From an uncultured Myxococcales bacterium (GTDB taxonomy: Bacteria; Myxococcota_A; Polyangia; Polyangiales; Polyangiaceae): 64,000 bases of DNA. The notes beneath the pieces are model-generated. The model had not been told where the DNA came from, made no database searches, and saw nothing but the letters and a program-made list of their open reading frames with translations. Every line of letters starts with the position of its first letter. The first letter of the stretch is position 1. Both the position numbers and the translations under genes were made by a program. The stretch covers positions 1 to 64,000 of the forward strand of contig CALMUT010000103.1 of the NCBI GenBank assembly GCA_937872925.1, written 5' to 3'. Below are positions 19,602-28,170 of this stretch, in pieces.

Positions 19602-21205
19602 GGGGTAGCTCCTACGCTGGCTTGATTGCCTTCCAATGCAGCTCCTGCGTCCGGAGCCATGGCCCGCCGGACCTGAGAGAGTTTCGACATTTCCAGCTCG
19701 TGGCCGAGTGCCTGGGCCAACCTGAAGACCAGCTTCCAAGCAGGCAGGCTGTCGCCTTGGGGGAAGATTGCCCGCTCACTTTCCTGCGCGAGCCCCTTGG
19801 CATTGACGAAGGTGCCGTCGCACTCGGCCCAGCTCGAAGCGGGTAACACGACGGTGGCCGCCTGGGACAACGGGCCGTCATGAGTCGACAACGCAATCAG
19901 CGCCTTGGCCTTCTTGAAACCATCGGCCTTGTTCGGATCGGGGATCGCCGACCCCAAGGCGACCACATGGGTGATGCGCCCCTCCTCCAAAGACTTGAGC
20001 AGCACCGGCATGCTGAGCAGGGGCGTGCTGGTGCACAGGGCGGTGACGCCCGCCATATTCGGATTCTTGTCGCGATGCCGCAGGATGTCGTCGCCCTCGC
20101 CCGGGGGTCGCCCGGTCACGAATAGATGCCCGGTACCCAGGTAGTCCCGCGCCAAAGCCAGCAGCGCAAAGTTGTCTTCGTTGCTGTGTTCGGCGCTGAG
20201 TACCACCGCGATGCTGTCCGCCACGACGCCCTTGAGCAATTTGGCGGCACGGCTCAGCGCTGCGTCCATGCTTGCTTCTTTGCCCTGCACCCGAGCCTGG
20301 AGCACCCGTCGCTCGTGAATGCGCGCGTAGTCCAACATGCCTTCGTCACACATCCAGTATTGGTTGACGTCGAGGTTTTCTCGGGGGCGATAGCGCTGCA
20401 CGTTCTGAGTGCGCGGATCATAGTCCGTAAACGAATTGCACCCCGTGGCGCAACCCACGCAGACGCTGCGAACGCTGCGTAGGAACCAGACTCGGGCTTT
20501 GAAGCGGAAGTCCTTGGCCGTCAGAGCTCCGACGGGACAAACGTATTCCGTCATCAGCGTATACGGGTGGTCCAATTGACGACCCGGAGCCACGACGATC
20601 TCGTTCAGGTTGCCACGCTCGCGCACGTCTAGGACCGGGTCCTTGGCCACTTCATCCGAGAAGCGCACGCAGCGGGTGCAAACAATGCAACGCTCCGCGT
20701 CGTACACAATAGTGGGCCCGAAATCCTGCGCCTTTGGTTTGTGGATGGGCTCATCCCGCATGCGCTTCTTCGTGCCCTGATGCTCGAGCCAGTAATCTTG
20801 CAGGCGGCACTCCCCGGCCTGATCGCAGATCGGGCAGTCTACTGGGTGGTTCAAGAGCAGCATCTCTTGCACTGCTGAGCGGGCTTGTTTCACGTGCTCG
20901 CTGGACTGGCTCAGCACTTCCATCCCTTCGCCAGCTCGCAGCTGACAGGAGGGCTGCAGCTTTGGCTTCTTCTGCTCGACGTAGTCTTGCTTCTCGGCAT
21001 CCCACTCCAGAACGGAAAGCATCATCGCAGGGCGACCGGGAGGCGGTTTGACTTCCACCAGGCACATGCGGCAGTTCGCCGCGATGGAGAGCCCGGGGTG
21101 CCAGCAGTAGTGGGGAATGTCCACTCCGGCGCGATGCGCGGCTTGGATCACGGTCTCCCCGGCTTCGAAGGGGATCTCTCTGTCGTCTAGTTTGAAGGTA
21201 GGCAT
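19598..21205 (-). CDS. nuoG: NADH-quinone oxidoreductase subunit G
   Basis: 535 aa, a short NuoG (E. coli is about 900 aa). Electron-transfer ligands are clear: 2Fe-2S cysteines C34, C45, C48 and C87; the His-Cys cluster H120, C124, C127, C133; 4Fe-4S cysteines C173, C176, C179 with a fourth in EYVCPVGAL. A further CVGCATGC motif near 250 opens the molybdopterin-oxidoreductase-like half, which is truncated relative to larger members. Stop of nuoG and start of nuoH overlap by 4 bases. The NADH-binding partners NuoE and NuoF are not in this cluster, so they must lie elsewhere or the complex uses another electron input. Confidence 0.94.
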   Translation of the reverse strand: MPTFKLDDREIPFEAGETVIQAAHRAGVDIPHYCWHPGLSIAANCRMCLVEVKPPPGRPAMMLSVLEWDAEKQDYVEQKKPKLQPSCQLRAGEGMEVLSQSSEHVKQARSAVQEMLLLNHPVDCPICDQAGECRLQDYWLEHQGTKKRMRDEPIHKPKAQDFGPTIVYDAERCIVCTRCVRFSDEVAKDPVLDVRERGNLNEIVVAPGRQLDHPYTLMTEYVCPVGALTAKDFRFKARVWFLRSVRSVCVGCATGCNSFTDYDPRTQNVQRYRPRENLDVNQYWMCDEGMLDYARIHERRVLQARVQGKEASMDAALSRAAKLLKGVVADSIAVVLSAEHSNEDNFALLALARDYLGTGHLFVTGRPPGEGDDILRHRDKNPNMAGVTALCTSTPLLSMPVLLKSLEEGRITHVVALGSAIPDPNKADGFKKAKALIALSTHDGPLSQAATVVLPASSWAECDGTFVNAKGLAQESERAIFPQGDSLPAWKLVFRLAQALGHELEMSKLSQVRRAMAPDAGAALEGNQASVGATP

Positions 21206-21226
21206 CGGGATTCCTGGGCCACGCTG

Positions 21227-22441
21227 TTAGCGGTCACACTCCCCACCGATCATGTTCAGGGAGCCGAAGCAGGGCACGATATCCGGCATCATGCGGCCGG
21301 TGATGACTCGCTCGAGACCACCGGTAACGTAAAAACACGGCGGACGGATGCGCACACGGTACGGCGTGCCGCTACCATCACTGACCAGATAGAAGCCCAG
21401 CTCCCCGTTGCCGCCCTCGGTGCTGGAATAGACTTCACCGGCGGGGATTTTGATGCCTTCCATCACGATCTTGAAGTGCTGGATGGTCCCCTCGATGCTG
21501 GAGTAGACTTCTTCTTTCGGGGGCAGCACGACGCGGGGATCGTCCACATTGACCGGGCCCTCTTCCGGCATGCGCTCGAGACACTGCTCGATGATCCGCG
21601 CGCTCTGTTTGATCTCTTCCACGCGCACGATGAAGCGATCCAAACAATCGCTCTTCTCGCCTACCGGGACGTCGAAATCGACTTCGCCGTACTTCATGTA
21701 GGGGAATGCCTTGCGCACATCGAAGGGCACGCCCGCGGCGCGCAGGCTCGGCCCGGTCCAGCCCAGGCTGATGGCATCCTCCGCCGAGATCACGCCGACG
21801 TCTTCTACCCGGTCGAGGAAGATCCGATTGCCGTAAAGCAGACGTTCCACTTCGTCGACCATGTGCAGCACCTGGGCGACGACCGCTCGAGAGTGCTCTT
21901 TGAAGCCATCCGTGGGTGGATGCGCCATGCCTCCGACGCGGCCGAAGCTATGAGTGAGGCGAGCGCCGCATTCCTCTTCGAAGACGTCCCAGACCATCTC
22001 CCGGCCCTTCACCAACCAGAGGAAGGGCGTGAATGCCCCAAGCTCCATGGCCATGGCGCCGACGCAGGTCATGTGATCGGCAATTCGCGCCAGCTCGCCC
22101 AGTGCCATGCGATACCACTGGCAGCGTTCGGGCACCTCGATGCCCAGCGCCTTCTCACACGCCAGCGCAAAACCCACGTTGTTGAGCATCGGCGACACGT
22201 AGTTGCAGCGGTCAACGTACGGGAAGACTTGGCTCCAGGTGCCGCGTTCGCACATCTTCTCGAAGCCGCGGTGGAGGTAGCCGACTTGCACGTCGCAACG
22301 ATCGATGGTCTCGCCAGATAGCTCCATCACGATGCGCACGGTGCCGTGCATGGCCGGGTGTGCCGGCCCCACATTCAGCAGCATCGGCTCAGCGCCGATT
22401 TCGATTTCGGACGCGTCCAGGTCTTGGTCTAGGGCTTCCAT
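21227..22441 (-). CDS. nuoD: NADH-quinone oxidoreductase subunit D (49 kDa)
   Basis: 404 aa. NuoD lines the quinone-binding cavity with NuoB and NuoH and descends from the NiFe-hydrogenase large subunit. Visible motifs are NVGPAHPAMHGTVRIVMEL with the quinone-site His, VGYLHRGFEKMCE, PYVDRCNYVSPM, IADHMTCVGAMAMELGAFTPFLW, and the C-terminal GELGFYLVSDGSGTPYRVRIRPP ending FGSLNMIGGECDR. The ATG at 22439-22441 follows nuoC by 13 bases. The frame upstream to 22651 overlaps nuoC and is not part of the protein. Confidence 0.95.
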   Translation of the reverse strand: MEALDQDLDASEIEIGAEPMLLNVGPAHPAMHGTVRIVMELSGETIDRCDVQVGYLHRGFEKMCERGTWSQVFPYVDRCNYVSPMLNNVGFALACEKALGIEVPERCQWYRMALGELARIADHMTCVGAMAMELGAFTPFLWLVKGREMVWDVFEEECGARLTHSFGRVGGMAHPPTDGFKEHSRAVVAQVLHMVDEVERLLYGNRIFLDRVEDVGVISAEDAISLGWTGPSLRAAGVPFDVRKAFPYMKYGEVDFDVPVGEKSDCLDRFIVRVEEIKQSARIIEQCLERMPEEGPVNVDDPRVVLPPKEEVYSSIEGTIQHFKIVMEGIKIPAGEVYSSTEGGNGELGFYLVSDGSGTPYRVRIRPPCFYVTGGLERVITGRMMPDIVPCFGSLNMIGGECDR

Positions 22442-22454
22442 GTCGCTCGGTTCC

Positions 22455-23066
22455 TCAGCGCATCCGTTCTTGGTCGGTGGCGACCAAGGGCTGTTCGTCT
22501 TCGCCCACGCGATCAAAGCTCTGTCGCCCAAAGGGCATGCCCTCGTCGGCTCGGAAGGGCGGCAGCTTTTCGAGACCGGGTTCTTCCCGGTAGGGAACGA
22601 GGGGCTGGATCTTGTTTGCCGGGTAGTCCTTGCGTAGCGGATGGCCGACAAATTCTGGGTACATCAGGATGCGTCGCAAGTCCGGGTGCCCCACGAACTG
22701 CACGCCGAACATGTCGAAGGCCTCGCGCTCAGACCAGTTCGCCGAACCCCATAGTTCGGTGAGACTGTCGATCTTTGCGTCGTCTCCGTCTTCGTCGCCG
22801 ACGCGACACTTGATGCGCAGGCGGTGGCCCTTGGAGAGGGACAGCAAATGCACCACGACCTCGAAGCGCGGGTTTCGATCCGGGTAGTCGACGCAGGTCA
22901 GGTCCACCAGCATCTCCATGCTGGCCTTGGGGCTGTCGCGTAGCAACCGGGCAGCGGCCAGCCACGCTTCAGGAGCGATCACCGCCGTCTCGTCGCCGTA
23001 TTGAGCGTGTGTCTCCAGCACGCTGGCGCCCAGTTCCGACTTTAGAAGTTCGAGCAAGCTAGCCAT
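22455..23066 (-). CDS. nuoC: NADH-quinone oxidoreductase subunit C (30 kDa)
   Basis: 203 aa. NuoC is a peripheral-arm subunit with no cofactor that packs against NuoD. The family signature is complete: NWSEREAFDMFGVQFVGHPDLRRILM followed by EFVGHPLRKDYP (motif shown in two parts: ERE-AFDMFG and GHPDLRR). It is a separate gene, not fused to nuoD as in E. coli. The ATG at 23064-23066 gives MASLLELLKSELG; the extra upstream frame overlaps nuoB. The C-terminal 25 residues are variable and Asp/Arg-rich. Confidence 0.94.
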   Translation of the reverse strand: MASLLELLKSELGASVLETHAQYGDETAVIAPEAWLAAARLLRDSPKASMEMLVDLTCVDYPDRNPRFEVVVHLLSLSKGHRLRIKCRVGDEDGDDAKIDSLTELWGSANWSEREAFDMFGVQFVGHPDLRRILMYPEFVGHPLRKDYPANKIQPLVPYREEPGLEKLPPFRADEGMPFGRQSFDRVGEDEQPLVATDQERMR

Positions 23067-23082
23067 GGATCTCTCCGCCTCC

Positions 23083-23673
23083 TCAAACCGGTGCGCCGTC
23101 TTTGCCCCGACGGAGCGTGACCACCCCCATCTCGGGATGCGCAACGGGGTCAAAACGAGGCTTGACGATGGCCGGACGGCGATCGCCACTTTGGATCTTG
23201 TCCTGGAGCAGCATCAGACCGTCCAAAACGGCCTCGGGCCGTGGTGGGCAACCCGGGATGTACACATCGCAGGGGATGATCTTGTCGATGCCGGCCACGC
23301 AGGCGTAGTTGTCGTAGAAACCGCCGACGCTGGCGCAGGTTCCGAACGCCAGTACCCACTTGGGCTCCGCCATCTGCTCGTAAATGCGCTTCAGCACTGG
23401 AGCTTGTCGCTGCACGATCGTGCCGACTACCCAAAGCAGGTCGCTTTGTCGCGGTGAGAAACGCGGCGCTTCCGCACCGAATCGGGCCAAGTCGAAGCGC
23501 GGCCCCGTGACGGCCATGAACTCCATGCCGCAGCACGCCGTGACGAAGGGGTACATGAACAGCGAGTACTTCTGCGCCCATGCCAAAACGTCTTGCAAGC
23601 GCGTGGTCGCAAAACCCGCGCCTTGCCCTGTTTCGATCACCTCTTGTGTCGACGGCTGTTTCAGCTCTCCCAC
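23083..23673 (-). CDS. nuoB: NADH-quinone oxidoreductase subunit B
   Basis: 196 aa from a GTG at 23671-23673. NuoB holds the terminal cluster N2 that reduces quinone; its ligands are the adjacent C47-C48 (TACCGMEF), C113 (FGTCASVGG) and C142 (YIPGCPPRPEA). The longer frame to 23892 lies inside nuoA and is a shadow. The GTG has a GGGAG sequence upstream, begins VGELKQPSTQEV, and overlaps the nuoA 3' end by 13 bases, so translation of the two is probably coupled. C-terminal 35 residues are a basic extension. Confidence 0.94.
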   Translation of the reverse strand: MGELKQPSTQEVIETGQGAGFATTRLQDVLAWAQKYSLFMYPFVTACCGMEFMAVTGPRFDLARFGAEAPRFSPRQSDLLWVVGTIVQRQAPVLKRIYEQMAEPKWVLAFGTCASVGGFYDNYACVAGIDKIIPCDVYIPGCPPRPEAVLDGLMLLQDKIQSGDRRPAIVKPRFDPVAHPEMGVVTLRRGKDGAPV

Positions 23674-24020
23674 TCGAGGGCTCCCTTCTTCCAACAATAC
23701 GCAAGCGCAACAAGTAGCGCTGCGATGAACGCCACCATGGTGGCAAACCCGGTCCAGCCGAGGCCTTTGAACAGAACGGCCCACGGGTAGATGAAGACGA
23801 CCTCGATATCGAAAACAACGAACAGGATCGCCGTGAGATAGAACTTCACGCTCAGCTTCACGCCGCGGGCGCCCGAAGTGTCGTTGCCGCACTCGAAGGG
23901 CATCAGTTTTTCGGCCGTTGGGTTCTTCGGGCCGATGAGCTGACCGCCGCCGAACATCACCAAGCAGATCGATCCTGCGATCAGGAACATGATGAACATG
24001 GGCAGGTAGAGTTCGAGCAT
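23661..24020 (-). CDS. nuoA: NADH-quinone oxidoreductase subunit A
   Basis: 119 aa, standard length. NuoA is a small membrane subunit with three helices (about 6-27, 60-82, 88-108) at the junction of peripheral and membrane arms. The diagnostic FECGNDTSGARGVKLSVKFYLTA loop (FECG with the conserved Cys) and the FDIEVVFIYPWAV motif are present. The ATG at 24018-24020 is preceded by an AAGAAGAAAGCG purine-rich leader. It is the first gene of nuoA-B-C-D-G-H-I-gatB; the promoter should lie in the 408-base intergenic region upstream. Confidence 0.95.
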   Translation of the reverse strand: MLELYLPMFIMFLIAGSICLVMFGGGQLIGPKNPTAEKLMPFECGNDTSGARGVKLSVKFYLTAILFVVFDIEVVFIYPWAVLFKGLGWTGFATMVAFIAALLVALAYCWKKGALEWES

Positions 24021-24428
24021 CGCTTTCTTCTTTTTGCGGCGGGCACCCGAGCCGGCCGCCAGACGGGACAAGCTTCGAGGGATTTCAGTCAGAAGACTGC
24101 ACCCCGCATCTACCACAGGGTCCCGTGGACTTCCTAGGGGCAGCACGCGCGCGATGTGTCGCGTATTTTCAGGCAATATCCAACACTTAGCACCACGGTG
24201 GCTGCGGGCGGCGCGAAACCCGAGGGGGAATGGGGCGCAAAAGCCCGGTTGGGCCGCACGCCGTGTCGCTCTGTCACCCCCGGCGGGGGCTGGGGACAGG
24301 ATGGCGCGCTTGGCGCCCGCGCGGGCTCAGGGCTTGCAAGAAAGCCGCTACGAGGCCCGTGGCATGCGGGTTGCTGTGGGCACCGCGTCCCATCGCAACG
24401 CAACCAATCACCGAAAGGTTTTTCGCCC
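24021..24428. other. Intergenic region between divergent nuoA and exported-protein gene
   Basis: This is the only gene-free stretch above 300 bases. It should hold divergent promoters for the nuo operon (minus) and the exported protein at 24429 (plus), but I cannot pick confident -35/-10 elements. A strong GC-rich hairpin lies at about 24272-24298 (TGTC...CCCCC / GGGGG...GACA). No tRNA-like fold or conserved riboswitch pattern is visible, and the open frames crossing it have no family resemblance. Confidence 0.5.
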
Positions 24429-25016
24429 ATGCAGCTACGCCTCGCAGCCCCCCTCCTGACCGTCAGTCTGATCTTGTGTTCCTCGCCACAGCTTCGGGCA
24501 GAGCCGACCGAACCCGCTCACCCCCGGGTGGATCAGCGGCGCGCTGCCGCTCCTCCGTCCGCCGCCGGTCCGCAGTCGCGCGCGCCGCGCGGGTCGAAGC
24601 GCGCCGCGCGATCACGGCGCCCCGCGCGCATCTCAGTCCAACCCGTGCAGCATCCCATCGCGACGCCCGGCCCCGGCGGTCAAATCCACTCCGTACGCGT
24701 GCACATCGTCGATCGTGATAGCGCTGGCGGAACGAAGCGACAGAGCTTCCTGCTCCGCCTCGACGGACATGCGCCCGCACGAGTCGAAATGCACGGCAGG
24801 CCGCGCAGCATCGAGCTGGGCGTGCAACGCCGAGGCCCCGCCCACGCGCAGTCCTTGGCCTTCCACATCGAGCGTCGCGACCACGGGCCAGACGGAGCTG
24901 CTTACTCCTTGCAATTGCGTGCGCACGTCCGCATGCGACCCGGAGCACGCGCGACGGTGGCGCAGCTAGAACACCCCGACGGAAGCAGCACGAATGTCAG
25001 CGTCGAGGCCCGCTGA
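24429..25016 (+). CDS. Exported protein of unknown function
   Basis: 195 aa from the ATG at 24429, preceded by AAAGG. A signal peptide is clear (MQLRLAAPLLTVSLILCSSP, likely cut after LRA). Residues about 25-80 are a very basic Arg/Ala/Pro-rich segment. The last 115 residues alternate hydrophobic and polar residues in a pattern suggesting beta strands (SFLLRLDGHAPARVEM, IELGVQRRG, LAFHIERRD, YSLQLRAHVRM). I do not recognise a family. It is divergent from nuoA and converges on the lipoprotein gene at 25041, so it appears to be a single-gene unit. Confidence 0.6.
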   Translation: MQLRLAAPLLTVSLILCSSPQLRAEPTEPAHPRVDQRRAAAPPSAAGPQSRAPRGSKRAARSRRPARISVQPVQHPIATPGPGGQIHSVRVHIVDRDSAGGTKRQSFLLRLDGHAPARVEMHGRPRSIELGVQRRGPAHAQSLAFHIERRDHGPDGAAYSLQLRAHVRMRPGARATVAQLEHPDGSSTNVSVEAR

Positions 25017-25040
25017 CCCAGGAGGGGGCGGCGATCCGGG

Positions 25041-28000
25041 CTACGGGGCCGGCAATTCCAGGCTCAAGTCTGCCTGAAAATCCAGGAGTTCTGGGGGGTT
25101 TTGGGGATCGAAGCCGAGGATGCCGCTGAGGGTTTCGAGTGCGCCTTTTTGGTCGAAGCCCGCAAGTACGATCAACGCTTGCACAACGTCCGCCAGTACC
25201 AGCTGCCCCGCAAGCTTGGCCACACCATCCAAACCCGACCCCACCGACACGACCAGCTTCTGTGCGCGCACTTCCGCCGCGACCGCGGTGCCGCCGGGGG
25301 CAACAATGGGCAGCAGCAGCGTGAACGCCTCGGTCTGCAGAGCACCTGCGTCGCTCGCCAGCGGAGCCACCGTGACGCGCGTAAAATCGAGTTTCCCGTC
25401 GGATCGTGTCTCCGGAATCAGCACGAGCTGACCGCCCACGCGAGCCAACCAGATGCGCGGCACCAACGAGCCGAGCAGGTCCTTTGCCAGTTGGCTCTCC
25501 GGCTTTGTGAGGGCGAAGCCGCCCTGAGTTGAGCGTGCCAGGTGGTCGCTGCGCACGACGTGACCCGACACAGGCAGCGGGTTTCCGTCCGCCTCCAGTG
25601 CGCCGCCGATGGTGTAGACGGCAGCGCCCCCGGGATAGTTGTGGGAGGTCACCTTCGGGTCGATCTCCGTGCCGTCTCCAAGTTGCAGCTTGCCCGCTAG
25701 CCCCGGGATCTGCGGCCACACGACACTGAGCGGAGTTCCAGGGGCCGCGAGCACCGGGTGCAGCAGCAATTCCGTGCCCGAAGCCGCCTTGCCTTCGATG
25801 ATTTCGCGCGCCGCCAATTGGCGGTTGTTCCAAAACGTCAACAGATGCGTCTTGGTATGAACGCGGTATGGGTACGTCGTCCCGTTTGCCACCGCGGTCT
25901 CCGGCGTCAGCCCGCCGCCAAAGACTTGCTCCGCGGGATAACGATACTGCGCCTCCCGGCGCGCGATGATCTTGCCCGCTTCGGCCAGAGCGGTCTCGGC
26001 CCGTGCCAGCTTTTCCTTGGCGCGCAGCGAGGGGTCGGGCGCCGACGGATCGGCGTCGTGCTTGAGCGTATCTTCACGAAAGGCGACGACGGCGTCGTAC
26101 AGCGCCTCGGCTTGCCGCACACGCTGCTGGTTGATCTCCGTGCCGTCCACGAGCTCATCGAACCAAGGCAGCCCTTGCTTGGGGACTTGTGCGCGCACGG
26201 CGCTGAGCCGATCGGCAAGATCCGTGTAGGTATCGTCCATCTCGATCAACGCCTTTTGATCGCTGAAACGAAAGTCCGTCAGGGTCTTCTTGTCCCAGGA
26301 AAGCACACTGGAAAAGCTTGTGCGCACCGGTCGGAACTCGAAACCGGTCGCCGCAGCGATTTCGTCGCCGGGCTCCTCTCCCGCCAGATACGTAAAAAGC
26401 CCCCCGGGCTTCCCGCCGAATCGTGGCTTTTCCAGCAAGGTATCCCGCTGGTATTCGATCATTTCACCCAGCACCGCCTTGGCTTCCGTGGCAGCCGGGC
26501 AGCCCTTTGGCCAGGCCGCGGCCGGACAGAAGGGCTCGACCAATTCGTCCAACACCTGATCCAGACTGACGTCGCTGTTCCAATGCAACAGGCCCACGGC
26601 GTAGTCCTGTTGCCAGTAGCCCCACTCGTGCCCGCTGTTGAACATGCGGTGCCCGTCCAGGCTACCGCCGCTCTTGGTCAAGAGCGGCTGCACCAGATCG
26701 ATGTCACGCTTGCGCGCCCACATATACAGCGGCAGGTACACCGGCACCGGGTTGTCGAAAGACAGCCACCAGGAACCCTCTGGGAAGTAGACCAGGGGGC
26801 GCCCTTGGGCGCTGGCGCGCTCCATCAAGCACAGCTTGTGGGCGAAGGTCTTCTGATTATAGACATGCGCCGGTCCCTCCAACGGATAGAACATGACCGT
26901 GTGCACGCGCACTCCGAGCCGCGGGTCCGTGTGAAAGGAAAGATCGTAGTAGTCCCCGTAGCCGCTTTCGTTGGTGCCCGTCGGGCAACCCAAATCCCCA
27001 AAGTGCTCGGTCGGCTGCGACCCCGTGATGTGGTTGTTGATCGACACGGGTAGATCCGGACGCCGGGAAAGCACACGGCGCCCCGCCCAATTGATCCAGT
27101 CCACAGTCTGCTGATCCGGCGTGACCGTGACTTCCGTCGGGCCGAAATGGATGCCAAACTCGGCCAGATCCGGCCCCGCGGCTTCCAGCTGGGCGTCCAC
27201 GTAGTCTTCGATCTGCTGCTGCGGTGGCTCCGGAAGTGCCAAATCCACTACGGCGCTCGCGCCTTGCTGCTGGTTGTGCAGGGTGATGCCCGCCGTGGAG
27301 GGCATGCCCCAACTGATACGCAGTGCGTTTAGCTCGTCGGCGCGGGCCTTGCGCCGGCTCTCGGGCGCGACGCCCCTGCCCGGCCCGCGAAATCGATTCC
27401 CGCGGTTCTTCAGGATCCACAAATTAGCGTTGCGCGCTTCGTCGATCGGATGAGACGAATCGCTGAAACTTTCCAGGTGTTCCAACGGATGACTGCCGTG
27501 GAAAGTGTAGCCACGCTGGGCGTAGTCCGGCACGTGCTCGATGACGACCTGGCCCTTTGAGTCACGGCGGGACTCCACGGTTGGAGTGGCCGCCCGCGCC
27601 TGGACCTGATGCGCTGGCAGGCGCGGCACATATTCTTGCTCCGGGTGATAAAAACGCACGCCCAGACGGCGCAGCAGCTCATACACAGCGTAGCGGATAC
27701 CGAGCCCACTGGCGCTCGCCAGGTACACCAAGGTGCCACCGGCGCCGCCATCCAGGCGGTTGGAAAAGTCGCCGCCGTGCTCGGCGCCCAGCAGGTAGCC
27801 GCCCTCGGGAAGTCCGGCAACACGCGCATCTGCATACTCCGGGACAGCCAACAGGTGGGCGTCGAGGACAATCGTCAAACCTGCCCGCTGTCGCCGTTGG
27901 GCAGCGACGACGCCATCTTGTCCAGCTGCCAAAGGCAGCAAGGCCCGACTCGGCGTGCTGCCGAGCAACGCGGTCAAGTAAACGCTCAACTCGTCCGCGG

Positions 28001-28163
28001 CGCTCAGCGTCGCCGCCTGGGCGTTCTGGGGCACGATCAGCAGCACCGCCCCAGCCTGGGTGCCGGAGTAGGCTTCGTCCCGGCCACACGCCAGGAAAAG
28101 TAGCGTCCCGAGGAGCAACAGAAGGGTCCGGCCCTTACGCGCCAGCGACGACTTGCGTCGCAT
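25041..28163 (-). CDS. Large lipoprotein, possible carbohydrate-active (DUF4838/alpha-glucuronidase-like)
   Basis: 1040 aa. The N-terminus (basic, then LLLLLGTLLFLAC) ends in a lipobox LFLAC, so it is a predicted lipoprotein. Residues about 35-175 contain YLASASGLGIRYAVYELLRRLGVRF-type sequence (key part: GIRYAVYELLRRLGVRFYHP) that resembles the N-terminal module of alpha-glucuronidases and the DUF4838 group. The central part (about 230-560) has ordered W/Y/H-rich segments such as WINWAGRRVLSRRPDLP, fitting a barrel-type hydrolase fold. About residues 560-760 are helical and the C-terminal 250 beta-rich. No catalytic residues can be named. It starts 7 bases after the TPR gene at 28171, so both form an operon. 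Confidence 0.6.
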   Translation of the reverse strand: MRRKSSLARKGRTLLLLLGTLLFLACGRDEAYSGTQAGAVLLIVPQNAQAATLSAADELSVYLTALLGSTPSRALLPLAAGQDGVVAAQRRQRAGLTIVLDAHLLAVPEYADARVAGLPEGGYLLGAEHGGDFSNRLDGGAGGTLVYLASASGLGIRYAVYELLRRLGVRFYHPEQEYVPRLPAHQVQARAATPTVESRRDSKGQVVIEHVPDYAQRGYTFHGSHPLEHLESFSDSSHPIDEARNANLWILKNRGNRFRGPGRGVAPESRRKARADELNALRISWGMPSTAGITLHNQQQGASAVVDLALPEPPQQQIEDYVDAQLEAAGPDLAEFGIHFGPTEVTVTPDQQTVDWINWAGRRVLSRRPDLPVSINNHITGSQPTEHFGDLGCPTGTNESGYGDYYDLSFHTDPRLGVRVHTVMFYPLEGPAHVYNQKTFAHKLCLMERASAQGRPLVYFPEGSWWLSFDNPVPVYLPLYMWARKRDIDLVQPLLTKSGGSLDGHRMFNSGHEWGYWQQDYAVGLLHWNSDVSLDQVLDELVEPFCPAAAWPKGCPAATEAKAVLGEMIEYQRDTLLEKPRFGGKPGGLFTYLAGEEPGDEIAAATGFEFRPVRTSFSSVLSWDKKTLTDFRFSDQKALIEMDDTYTDLADRLSAVRAQVPKQGLPWFDELVDGTEINQQRVRQAEALYDAVVAFREDTLKHDADPSAPDPSLRAKEKLARAETALAEAGKIIARREAQYRYPAEQVFGGGLTPETAVANGTTYPYRVHTKTHLLTFWNNRQLAAREIIEGKAASGTELLLHPVLAAPGTPLSVVWPQIPGLAGKLQLGDGTEIDPKVTSHNYPGGAAVYTIGGALEADGNPLPVSGHVVRSDHLARSTQGGFALTKPESQLAKDLLGSLVPRIWLARVGGQLVLIPETRSDGKLDFTRVTVAPLASDAGALQTEAFTLLLPIVAPGGTAVAAEVRAQKLVVSVGSGLDGVAKLAGQLVLADVVQALIVLAGFDQKGALETLSGILGFDPQNPPELLDFQADLSLELPAP

Positions 28164-28170
28164 GGCTCCT

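Noticed and set aside
19602-19739. Upstream extension of the nuoH frame
   Set aside because: The extra residues lie inside nuoG; the ATG at 19601 gives a normal NuoH N-terminus and a 4-base overlap.
21476-22321. 281-codon plus-strand frame
   Set aside because: It is antisense to nuoD, whose protein is clearly conserved.
25758-27053. 431-codon open frame on the plus strand
   Set aside because: It lies entirely inside the minus-strand lipoprotein gene, has no recognisable motif, and arises from the high GC content.
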